Source: Theileria orientalis strain Shintoku
Taxonomy: Eukaryota; Apicomplexa; Aconoidasida; Piroplasmida; Theileriidae
DNA: 64,000 bases
Assembly (NCBI RefSeq): GCF_000740895.1
Contig: NC_025261.1
Span: 992,001 to 1,056,000, forward strand
Direction: 5' to 3'
Shown here in pieces: positions 19,801 to 27,457 of this stretch. Within the stretch, counting starts at the first letter, position 1, and each line of letters starts with the position of its first letter. Below the pieces are notes generated by a model. It worked only from the letters and a program-made list of their open reading frames with translations, did no database searches and was not told where the DNA came from. A program made the translations under genes and the position numbers.

Positions 19801-22800
19801 TGGTTGTAAAGTATGGAACTTTTGAAGAAAAAACAGGAGTGACTGCTGTGGATGAGGGGCACTATGGTTTCGAAGACGCTGGTCACGGTGACGATAGCCA
19901 TTTTGAAGATGACCAAGACGCTTTTATGGATGAAGATGACCATGATGATTTTTGTGATGATGATGACCACGAATTTGAAGTTGAAGATAAGCAAAAGGAC
20001 CTTGAATTGTCACTTGAGGGAGAAAGGGATTCTGATGAAGCCCAGAAGGACTATTCAAGAGGTTCGACTCTCAAGGATGCGAGGCTGGCCACAAGGTCTT
20101 TTGAAAAACAGCCCGTTTCCACAGGGAGTTTCAGGTCCAGCCTTCAGGAAAGTCTCGAATCGAGCAAGGTGGAAAGTTTTAAGTCGAGTCACTTTGACAG
20201 CTATGAATCGAGGAGGCTGGACACGCTAAAGTCACTCCACATGGACAGCCTAAAGTCGAGTAGGCCCGGAAGCTCCAAATTCTCAGATTTTGGGGAGAGG
20301 ATTGTGTCGAGAAGGTCAATGGAGGACCCAGCAGAGGTATCCATAAAAAGTTCAGTCCACGGTCAACTGGATTCAGCGAGGTCCTCAGAATTCGAACGAA
20401 TTGTATCTAGGAGGTCAATGGAAGATCCTGCTGAAGTCTCTATTAAAAGCTCATCTCGCACGGATTTAGAGAGCTCAAGGCAATCTGACTTTGGAGCAAG
20501 GATAGTATCGAGACGGTCGTTTGAGGAACCAGCAGACGTGTCGATTCAAAGCTCTTCGAGGACTGATCTGGAAAGCTCAAGGCAATCTGACTTTGGAGCG
20601 AGGATAGTATCCAGGAGATCGTTCGAAGATCCAGCCGATGTTTCCATAAAAAGTTCAGTCCACAGTCAATTGGATTCAGCTAGGTCCTCAGAATTCGAAC
20701 GAATTGTATCTAGGAGATCTATGGAGGATCCTGCAGAAGTATCCATAAAGAGTTCATCCAGAACGGATTTGAACAGTTCATTGGATAGTGTCAGAACACT
20801 ATCGAGTTCACAGCTGAGGGAGTTGCAGTCGGTTCCAAGGATTCCAACCATAGATGAAAAGGTGGAGGAAGAAGAGCACGAGAGAGAAAGGGAACTGAGT
20901 AAACAGGTCTCAGACAAATTCTCAACCGATGTAAGGGGGTCCAAGTCGTTATCTAGCAAGTCGCTGTCATCGAGTCAGCAGTATTCGCCCGGCGATGAAG
21001 GGAAGTCCTCGTTAGCGAGCGGAGTGAGACAGGAGTCACTGGGTAAATCATTGTCAAACAAGACATTGCCAGACAGGGAGTCCTTTGATAAATACACATT
21101 TGGAAACGCATCAGTTGATAAGAGTAGCATCAAGGATCCTGAAGTGTACGATCAATTCATAAAGAAAATAACGCAGGACTATGAAATGATAAGGAAGAAC
21201 ACGCTGTTGGCGTCGCACATGAACATATCAGACACGGAGATATCATCGAGGTCGCAAAAGTCACACAATGTTAGTGAGAGTAAACAGGCTACAGAGCCGA
21301 GTGGACCCGAAGAGTTAAATAAGCAGTCAACCGGTGTTGAAGAGTCGGTTCCGAAAGGAGGTGCACATGAAGATGGTCTACCGCAGCAGCAAAGTAGTTT
21401 CATGGATAGCGTTAGAGGGCAGAGCAGCAGCCTGAAGGAGAGCAGCAACTTCGGCAAGGACAGCAAGGACAGTGACGTGAGCAGCGTGGCAAGTGACGTG
21501 AGGTTCATATTCAACCTGGATAAACTGAAGGGTTCTAACGACCAGCAGCGCTCAGGCGAAGATGGAACTGGCGTCGGGGAAGAGCATGAAGGTGAAGAGA
21601 AGCCGGACAGCTCGAGAGTTATGGGCAACGACAACTTTGTGGACATAAGATCACTGGCCCAAGGCTCAAAAGTTGGGAGGGCAGGCGCGAATGTCGGAGG
21701 GTCGACTGCGCATTCCGCCGGATCTCAAGGCGTGTCGAAGGAGTTTGGAAAGGTGCCATCGAACGCCCTGAATGACGACAACCTGGCATCCAGCATTTTG
21801 TACAAAGAAAGGACTCAAATGTCCGACAGGGTCGTGCACAGGCAGACCTCGTCGTCGTATCTGATAACGAGCAGGACGCTAAACGAGTCGTTCGACCCGA
21901 ACGATCTGTCAGGGTCCTATGCCAACGACCGCACGCCCTCATACCTGAATGAAAACGAGAGCGCGCCCACGGACAAATACGGCTCCAGTGTGGAGGAAAA
22001 TGAAAGGCCTGAAGAACAGTTATCCAAGCAGCCCACTGAACAGTTATTTAAACATGACAGGCACTCCAGTGATCAACTGAAGACTGATTCCTCAACGAGC
22101 TCAAATCATGTTAAATCGTCTCTGGCATCCCAATCGCGTAAATCGTCAATAGAAAGCATAATAAGCAAGAGTTACCCGGGAGTGGAAGAGTCGATCAAAT
22201 CAGTATTGGAAACTATGAGAACCAGATCGCTAACTGGGGAAAGTGGGAAATCTATGGGCGAAGTAAGGGCAGATCGATTTCCAGGAGATGGTAGTTTAGA
22301 CGATGATGCGGTTTCGGAACATCCCACTGGGTCAGAAGGTGCTGGTGCTCTGTCACGAGAAGCTAGTGGAGTAGTGGAAGACAGGCAGGATGAGAATATC
22401 GACAAGTCGCCATCGCTGGATTTCGCAGAAGTCCCGAACTTGACTAAAATAATATCCAGAGTGCACTCCCTGTACGTGAGTCCGGAGCTGGCGAGCCGTT
22501 CAGTGAGCGGATCTAAATTCTCAAGCATCGAAGAAGTGTATGTGCAGCTGGATAAGATTGAGAAGATGTACCCAGGAAAATCGCCAATCATGTCGATCTC
22601 GCCGAAGAGTTCCGTGGATAAGCACAAGTCAAAGGAATTGGACAGGAAATCGACAGAGTCGAGTTACGTGAAATCAGATAGCAAAGAAAGAATAAAGGTG
22701 GACTCCGTAGAGGATGGTAGTGTTCAACTAGAAAAAATGCGTAGAGATTCAGAAGTGCAATCGGATTTTGGTAAATTGCACACCCGATTATCTTACTCCA

Positions 22801-25800
22801 GTTTGAACGGACTCACGAATCTGTATGATTCGGAACAGAACAGAGACGACTCGTTAAACACAAACGAGACGAGAGATGCGTATCAACAATTAGATCAAAT
22901 TGAGCCCGTTGCCACAAACAGCCTAAGACACAGCGACTCAGATTGCTTAAAGCGTAGCGAGACTAGTCATTTGAAACATAGCGAGACTAGTCATTTGAAA
23001 CATAGCGAGACTAGTCGTGTAAAACATAGCTACTCTAGTTACGTGGTGGGTCCTAACAATGAGAAGGGTGACGTCAAAGAGGGCGTTACTGCCACTGATC
23101 AAACGGACGATTCCAAGCAGCATACTGCAGGGGACTTGGAGGATGGTGAAGTTAAATCGCCGTTAAGCCTTGATAGCATAGTTGATAGCTTGAGTGAGCG
23201 CCTGTCAATGGAAAATCTGAAACAATCATTATCAATAAACAGTTTTACGAGTGATCTGTCAATGAAGACGTTAACCAGAGATTTGTCAATAGAAAACCTG
23301 ACGAGAGGAATATCCATGGACACGCTGAGCGAGCACCTGTCTCTGGAAAATATTACGAGGGAACTGAGTAACATAGGAAGCAGCATAAGCAGTCAGCTGT
23401 CAGAAGCGTTTTCGTCAAAATCGAGCGAAAACAACGAAGCTGAAGAAGAAAAACAGGATGTGGAAAACGAAAATGAAGGATTCTCGCTCAAACAGACGTC
23501 GAAGCTGATAATCACGAGTATATTTGACAACATACCGCTGTACAAAGATAAGGAGAAGAAGGATGGAGGTGAAAGCTCGCAAAAGGAGTCGGAACTGAGC
23601 GAAAAGGAATATGACCTTAAAAACGTGAAGGACGTGAAGAAGGAAGTGGATGAGCTTCTGAGTGAAAAGAACGTGTTCATAGACAAGTATAAGCTCCTGA
23701 GTAGAATAAGCTTCGATTCTTCGCCAGTTACGCTGACGAGTTGCACAGACAAGGAAAGTGGCGGAATGGATAAAAGCAGCGTTGCAAGCAGCCACAAGAA
23801 GAGTAGTTTGAGAAGTGACGAGACGACAAGTTCGAGGAGCGACATGGAGGAAGGTGTGAAAACGGGTGCTGGTGGTGATGAAAGGAGTGCGCTGAACACG
23901 CCAGTCATGGGCACAGATAAAATGGAGACGGAAAGTTCACTGAGTTCGGTAAAGCAAGAGCCTTTGCTTATCACAAGTGGAAGTTCACGCCTAACGAGTG
24001 AAAGTGCGCCACTGACGAGTGACAATACAGTCCTAACGAGTGACAATGAAGATAAATTTAGTTTAGCGACCACGGAGAAGGAAGAAAAGGACAGTTTGGA
24101 GGGTTCGGAAAAAACGAACACTGTAGCTGGTATGGAAAAGGATAGTTTGACGAGTTCGGAGGGAGGAAACACGCTGGCGAGTTCAGAGAAGGATGAAAGG
24201 GAAAGTGTGAGTAGTAGCGAAAGGCAAGGATTTGATACGAGTGAGAGAGAAAGTGATAGGGGAATTGACAGATTAAGTGAAAGTCAAACTGAAAAGGAGT
24301 TTAACACGGAAAAGGATACGAACACAGAAAAGGAGTCGATCACAGACAAAACATTGGATGGCAGCCTCGTAGAGTCACTGAACGATACGTCAAACCTGAG
24401 CACAGACTCAGAATCGCACATAAGTACCGAATCATATGACAGTTCAGAAGATAAGGCGAACGAGTATCAGTCGAGCATAGCAGAGTCGAACGAAGATGGA
24501 AATTCAGTAGTGTCACTGACGTCGGAAAACACGTACACGAGTAGGAAAACGAGCAGCGTCAGTAGCAGGACGAGCAGCATGGAAAGCTTTAACACAAAGA
24601 CGAGTAGTATGACGCCAAGCGGTGACGGACTGGAAAGTAGAAATAGCAGTCTTGAAAGTAGAAGCAGCAGAGCAGGAGACTCAGATCACTCAAGACAAGG
24701 AGAAGGAAACGAAGGAAGTAGAGCTGGAAGCGTGGATAATAATTTGGAATCGAGTGAACAGAACGAAGAGGGCTCGGATTATGAAAATGGAACGGAAGAA
24801 GATGGCTACGAAAGCAACGGAAATTACGAAAGTGATAATAAGTATAGCGACAAGCACTACGGCCAGCACGAACGTGATGGAGATGAATACGGGTATGATC
24901 TACACCACAGAGAACAGGAATACTACGGGGATCACGGAGACTACGGGCATCATGTATACCCACATAGAAAACATGAACATAAACATGAACAGGAACATGA
25001 ACACGAACAGTACCTGCCGCACCAACTACACGAACAGCACTTGCGCCACGAAGTGGACGAGAACGGCGAGTTTGATCGCCACGAACATGAAAGATATCAT
25101 TTAGGAGATAGGGTACTACGCTATGACAGCGATAGGTATAACCAGAATAGAGCAGATAAGTTCGGACACCTCAGAGAGGAAAGGCTGGAAAAGTACGACG
25201 AAGAAGACGACGATTTCGACGAGGAAACAGTGGACTCAGACGAGGATGAGGATTACGAGTACGACGAGGAGACGATTCTGAGCATAAAGAACCTTCTGAT
25301 GTCGACGCTGAAGAATAAATATAAGTCGCTGGGACCCTCGTTCGTAGCAATGGATTACGAAAAGACGGGAAAGGTGACGAGAGAAGTGTTTCTGGGCTTC
25401 ATCGAAAAGCTGGGAATAGGAGCGATCGACCACAGGGAGCAGAACCTGATGTTCGAGCTGCTGAAAGAGGAAGGGGAGGAGTACATAACGTTCTCGTCCT
25501 TCTACAGCTGCAGCGGAGAGTCAATAGTCACCGTGGCGGAGCTGAACCAGCACCTGGCGTCAATATACGGCAGCAGCAGGCTGGCGTTCGAAAGGTTCTT
25601 CGCGCCGCTGAAAAAGTCGACCAAGTGCACGAAGGAAGACTTCGGAGCAATGCTGAGCCAGGCAGGAATAGGAGAGGAAAGAGCGATGAGGCTGTTCGAC
25701 CAGCTGGACGTGTGTAGGACCGGCAGCGTGACAGTGTTCACGATGCTGAAGATGATCGTGGGCGACTGGGAGGAGGCTGAGGCGCGGGAGTACGAGGAGA

Positions 25801-27140
25801 AGCTGAACACGAACCTGAGCAGGCTGCTGACGTACCTGAGCCCAGACTCGGCAGAGGACTTCAACAGTGAGTTCAGCAGGACGCTCTCGAGCCACTTCTT
25901 TGACCCTGGCGCCGAGGGCGCGCTGGTGACGGCGGCCTACGAGGAGTTTTACATAGACAGGGACCTCAAGTTCTTCGACGCACTCGCCGCAATCTTGGAC
26001 GAGCACAAGGAGTTCAGGGGAATATCGCTCGCGCAGAAGAGGTTTGTGGTGTCGCAGTTCAACATAATCGACACGAGCTTCGGACTCTACGGGAGCAGCG
26101 ACCACTACAGCAGCGCCCTCGAGTCGAGTCCGCGAGACCAGTACAGCAGCGAGGAGGCGCAGGGCGAGGACGACGAGCTGCCGGCGGCTGCCGGGCTGTT
26201 CCGAGAAGGCTCCGGATACGTTGGCGGCCCCGGGTATCCGGGCGCCAGTGGTAACGGGTTAACACCCGACAGTGTCGGGCTGGCCGGCTACCAGCAGCAG
26301 CGCTCGATCAGCGGCCAGCAGCAGGCTCAGCGCCAGCACTCCGGAGACCTGGAGCAGGGAGAGCCGCACGACGTCACGCTCATATCGAGCGGAGAGCCCG
26401 ACCCGCCTCTGGTGGCGCTTCTGAGCGGGAGCCTGGACATGAAGTTCGACGGCTTCACGTACCCGAAAACCGCAGCGCTGAGCTCGCCGTGCCTGGCCAA
26501 CTATGAGCAGCTGCTCGCGTGCGTAGACAGGTACGCCAACTACAGCTTCAGGGAGGGCGCGGACGACCAGGCCTTTGCCGGCTGCGGCTACAGCATCAGC
26601 TTCAGGGTGGGGGCCGGTCTGAATACTGTGGTCGGCATCATGCCGATGACCAGCTACCTCTACAACGTCCTGCCGCTGCTCGAGGAGAGGCGCAGGAAGT
26701 TGCCGGTGATCCTCCAGTTCCTCAGGTGCGTGCAGAGCTTCAGCGCGTACATTGCCGAGGAGCTCGAGCGCATCGCCGGGGCGTGCACGGTGCGCCACTA
26801 CAAGCTGCACGAGACTGTGGCCAGGGCCGGCGAGCTTCCCTCTCACTTTTACGTGGTTTTCGACGGCTCCCTGAGTGTGAGCAACGACTACAACTTTGAG
26901 CTGAAGTGCCTTTCGAAGACCGACCTGTTTTTCTCCTACGACATCGTCAACAACAAGCCCAGCAGCTTCACGCTCAACGCGAACGGTAACTTGGTGCTGC
27001 TGAGTTGGGAGAGGAACGAGTTTTTCCGCGTCTTTCCGAGGTTCGCGGCTCTCGTCGAGGCCGACGCCTGCAACCTTGGCGACCCGAGCAACCTGACTCT
27101 CCAGAAAGCCATCGACACCAGGGTTTCATTTGCTGACTAG
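16803..27140 (+). CDS. Giant protein with cyclic-nucleotide-binding folds and EF-hand-like region
   Basis: One uninterrupted exon, 3445 residues; an in-frame TAA nine bases before the ATG fixes the start. Residues about 390-515 and 562-677 look like two cyclic-nucleotide-binding domains (VPVFSDLPKSRLVEISKHF, YFGEQFL; YPFLAGFKNLEKLSRRF). A third lies near the C-terminus (about 3301-3412; FLRCVQSFSAYIAEELERIA, FYVVFDGSLSV). Residues about 2821-2990 contain two EF-hand-like units (MDYEKTGKVTREV, LDVCRTGSVTVF). Phosphate-binding Arg and Glu of canonical cNBDs are not clear, and both EF loops lack the position-12 acid, so ligand binding is unproven. The roughly 2100 residues between are Ser/Asp/Glu/Lys-rich, disordered, with four tandem repeat blocks and a His-rich patch near 2715-2760. 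No kinase, cyclase or GEF domain is visible. A scaffold in cAMP/cGMP-Ca2+ signalling is inference. Confidence 0.8.
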   Translation: MVTKDNKGLVLPLRVEYEVIDDFKKSLAKRPWEYLEEGNYEKYLKVSEKKKDVSAHRKELIGVYTEILSLLKDRQNHINLQFVDPKFDLVKHDFKCICKNTLKFKYTLDLEEPVEEGLNKQKTTKLKEVTGHEIDVEVRELELEGIDGSDKHEKTVIVSSRADSEINNEPKDPVVEKYFETSISRTGTKIERTGTTLMKRKSTVIRGRTKLFDKEPAEELKERSQTKVKFDVTDDVKSYDKQSDGTSEPVYKASASRNYETGKKEESPKIEPDLSKKMTYNSEYLMQLPSLDIETLHANKQQPGGMKRPKKGGDKKRNKGSKDDGEGKGRREPMKAVSGSGERSEKPRQIIGEKMDKKPSGGKPRFNTLEQAIVDDKISHQQAEMKNDLMHLLETVPVFSDLPKSRLVEISKHFKLRSYFTNSSIILAGEFPQEFVIVASGTVSSYKYESNALFNVYQRSYLCSDYFGEQFLMNGTASDEFFIADSHVTVQTMNANTFKTLLSDLFDSFRYRLKEFTNYGACRVNTIAVPSRFFTNVEIDKFASNEGVVKAHRAISSGLVEFLAKYPFLAGFKNLEKLSRRFSYHEYLQKEILEGLGKKENLFLVYRGVVSLQVYEEELNSQLELVAFPPGSYFLTCKFHSEVVSSLMERVSFVAKEKLVLLCLEHKHVVKYLRGSVDQMVLYLENLYKSKYLKLEKGKYKAIHAEKMAPSETDSHKSQGSDEEKSNEADYSMALSRDYKTTSHGLYASDSDIDSDSISDRSSESQSDDRDGAARRSDTRALQASPVSGTEKDSDGSLRSGRVADSSVVSRSPSLKTETLKSLKSETLKSLKSETLKSLESQTLKGLKSEPDEAEKMDVDREEDEPGAPEKMDESSGFSSSSISEGGTSSVKSSEKYFNDDTSSIQSSRDDASGQVNDEGSTLYSRDSNTAYSKDSSGGVQSKQDTSSSKNDTATQHSKQDSESLNAITSSVQDDEEDEDVHDVDSQELRTAVDGEKEQMVVKYGTFEEKTGVTAVDEGHYGFEDAGHGDDSHFEDDQDAFMDEDDHDDFCDDDDHEFEVEDKQKDLELSLEGERDSDEAQKDYSRGSTLKDARLATRSFEKQPVSTGSFRSSLQESLESSKVESFKSSHFDSYESRRLDTLKSLHMDSLKSSRPGSSKFSDFGERIVSRRSMEDPAEVSIKSSVHGQLDSARSSEFERIVSRRSMEDPAEVSIKSSSRTDLESSRQSDFGARIVSRRSFEEPADVSIQSSSRTDLESSRQSDFGARIVSRRSFEDPADVSIKSSVHSQLDSARSSEFERIVSRRSMEDPAEVSIKSSSRTDLNSSLDSVRTLSSSQLRELQSVPRIPTIDEKVEEEEHERERELSKQVSDKFSTDVRGSKSLSSKSLSSSQQYSPGDEGKSSLASGVRQESLGKSLSNKTLPDRESFDKYTFGNASVDKSSIKDPEVYDQFIKKITQDYEMIRKNTLLASHMNISDTEISSRSQKSHNVSESKQATEPSGPEELNKQSTGVEESVPKGGAHEDGLPQQQSSFMDSVRGQSSSLKESSNFGKDSKDSDVSSVASDVRFIFNLDKLKGSNDQQRSGEDGTGVGEEHEGEEKPDSSRVMGNDNFVDIRSLAQGSKVGRAGANVGGSTAHSAGSQGVSKEFGKVPSNALNDDNLASSILYKERTQMSDRVVHRQTSSSYLITSRTLNESFDPNDLSGSYANDRTPSYLNENESAPTDKYGSSVEENERPEEQLSKQPTEQLFKHDRHSSDQLKTDSSTSSNHVKSSLASQSRKSSIESIISKSYPGVEESIKSVLETMRTRSLTGESGKSMGEVRADRFPGDGSLDDDAVSEHPTGSEGAGALSREASGVVEDRQDENIDKSPSLDFAEVPNLTKIISRVHSLYVSPELASRSVSGSKFSSIEEVYVQLDKIEKMYPGKSPIMSISPKSSVDKHKSKELDRKSTESSYVKSDSKERIKVDSVEDGSVQLEKMRRDSEVQSDFGKLHTRLSYSSLNGLTNLYDSEQNRDDSLNTNETRDAYQQLDQIEPVATNSLRHSDSDCLKRSETSHLKHSETSHLKHSETSRVKHSYSSYVVGPNNEKGDVKEGVTATDQTDDSKQHTAGDLEDGEVKSPLSLDSIVDSLSERLSMENLKQSLSINSFTSDLSMKTLTRDLSIENLTRGISMDTLSEHLSLENITRELSNIGSSISSQLSEAFSSKSSENNEAEEEKQDVENENEGFSLKQTSKLIITSIFDNIPLYKDKEKKDGGESSQKESELSEKEYDLKNVKDVKKEVDELLSEKNVFIDKYKLLSRISFDSSPVTLTSCTDKESGGMDKSSVASSHKKSSLRSDETTSSRSDMEEGVKTGAGGDERSALNTPVMGTDKMETESSLSSVKQEPLLITSGSSRLTSESAPLTSDNTVLTSDNEDKFSLATTEKEEKDSLEGSEKTNTVAGMEKDSLTSSEGGNTLASSEKDERESVSSSERQGFDTSERESDRGIDRLSESQTEKEFNTEKDTNTEKESITDKTLDGSLVESLNDTSNLSTDSESHISTESYDSSEDKANEYQSSIAESNEDGNSVVSLTSENTYTSRKTSSVSSRTSSMESFNTKTSSMTPSGDGLESRNSSLESRSSRAGDSDHSRQGEGNEGSRAGSVDNNLESSEQNEEGSDYENGTEEDGYESNGNYESDNKYSDKHYGQHERDGDEYGYDLHHREQEYYGDHGDYGHHVYPHRKHEHKHEQEHEHEQYLPHQLHEQHLRHEVDENGEFDRHEHERYHLGDRVLRYDSDRYNQNRADKFGHLREERLEKYDEEDDDFDEETVDSDEDEDYEYDEETILSIKNLLMSTLKNKYKSLGPSFVAMDYEKTGKVTREVFLGFIEKLGIGAIDHREQNLMFELLKEEGEEYITFSSFYSCSGESIVTVAELNQHLASIYGSSRLAFERFFAPLKKSTKCTKEDFGAMLSQAGIGEERAMRLFDQLDVCRTGSVTVFTMLKMIVGDWEEAEAREYEEKLNTNLSRLLTYLSPDSAEDFNSEFSRTLSSHFFDPGAEGALVTAAYEEFYIDRDLKFFDALAAILDEHKEFRGISLAQKRFVVSQFNIIDTSFGLYGSSDHYSSALESSPRDQYSSEEAQGEDDELPAAAGLFREGSGYVGGPGYPGASGNGLTPDSVGLAGYQQQRSISGQQQAQRQHSGDLEQGEPHDVTLISSGEPDPPLVALLSGSLDMKFDGFTYPKTAALSSPCLANYEQLLACVDRYANYSFREGADDQAFAGCGYSISFRVGAGLNTVVGIMPMTSYLYNVLPLLEERRRKLPVILQFLRCVQSFSAYIAEELERIAGACTVRHYKLHETVARAGELPSHFYVVFDGSLSVSNDYNFELKCLSKTDLFFSYDIVNNKPSSFTLNANGNLVLLSWERNEFFRVFPRFAALVEADACNLGDPSNLTLQKAIDTRVSFAD
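19242..19353 (+). repeat. In-frame TLKSLKSE repeats in the giant gene
   Basis: Four to five units of eight residues around LKSLKSET (TLKSLKSE, TLKSLKSE, TLKSLESQ, TLKGLKSE). Neighbouring units share almost identical DNA (24-bp period), which suggests recent slippage or unequal exchange. Confidence 0.85.
20298..20790 (+). repeat. Five 33-34-residue tandem repeats in the giant gene
   Basis: Each unit begins RIVSRRS followed by M or F, E, D or E, PA-VSI-SS. Starts are at about 20298, 20397, 20499, 20601 and 20700. Two unit types alternate (ending SVH-QLDSARSSEFE or SSRTDLESSRQSDFGA) in the order a-b-b-a-b. Similarity is strong at both DNA and protein level. Confidence 0.9.
22923..23042 (+). repeat. 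Five 24-bp in-frame repeats, LKHSETSH
   Basis: Eight-residue units LRHSDSDC, LKRSETSH, LKHSETSH, LKHSETSR, VKHSYSSY. The middle units are nearly identical in DNA. Confidence 0.88.
23199..23360 (+). repeat. Six 27-bp in-frame repeats, DLSIENLTR type
   Basis: Nine-residue units with the pattern x-L/I-S-hydrophobic-x-x-L/F/I-x-x (RLSMENLKQ, SLSINSFTS, DLSMKTLTR, DLSIENLTR, GISMDTLSE, HLSLENITR). They are conserved at protein level more than at DNA level, which suggests selection on the peptide, possibly a helical solenoid or coil. Confidence 0.8.
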
Positions 27141-27258
27141 TAAAAATCACATACTCACTCTTTAATTTAATTTAGTTTGTTTGTTTACTTTTGCCATGTG
27201 TGAACATATATGTCTGTATATATACCGACGTGTATAACAGCCCTAAGTGTATAAGTGC

Positions 27259-27401
27259 ACATATCTACTAGGCAATCATAATGTGTATGCGGATACATAT
27301 CTACTAGGCAATCATAATGTGTATGCGGATACATATCTACTAGTCAATCATAATGTATAGAGGTCACATATCTACTAGGCAATCATAATGTGTATGCGGA
27401 T
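27259..27401. repeat. Four 36-bp tandem repeats between convergent genes
   Basis: The unit begins ACATATCTACTAGGCAATCA and ends GTATGCGGAT. Copies are at 27259-27294, 27295-27330, 27331-27365 (35 bp, three-prime part altered) and 27366-27401. Copies 1, 2 and 4 are identical. The array sits in the 3' flank of the giant gene. Confidence 0.95.
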
Positions 27402-27414
27402 ACATATACATTAA

Positions 27415-27437
27415 TATGCGCGCTAACAGCGCGCATA
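27415..27437. terminator. Perfect 10-bp inverted repeat, candidate transcription terminator
   Basis: TATGCGCGCT, a 3-nt AAC spacer and AGCGCGCATA form a perfect 10-bp hairpin 21 bp from the stop of the minus-strand HSA/SANT gene and directly after the 36-bp repeats. Because it is symmetric it would form in transcripts from either strand. A role in 3' end formation for the convergent pair is inference; eukaryotic termination does not normally need a hairpin. Confidence 0.4.
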
Positions 27438-27457
27438 CGTGCTGATATGAAGTGCCG

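Noticed and set aside
20298..20790. Reading the RRS repeats as canonical PKA sites
   Set aside because: The serine follows RR directly (RRS), whereas the PKA consensus has one residue between (RRxS).
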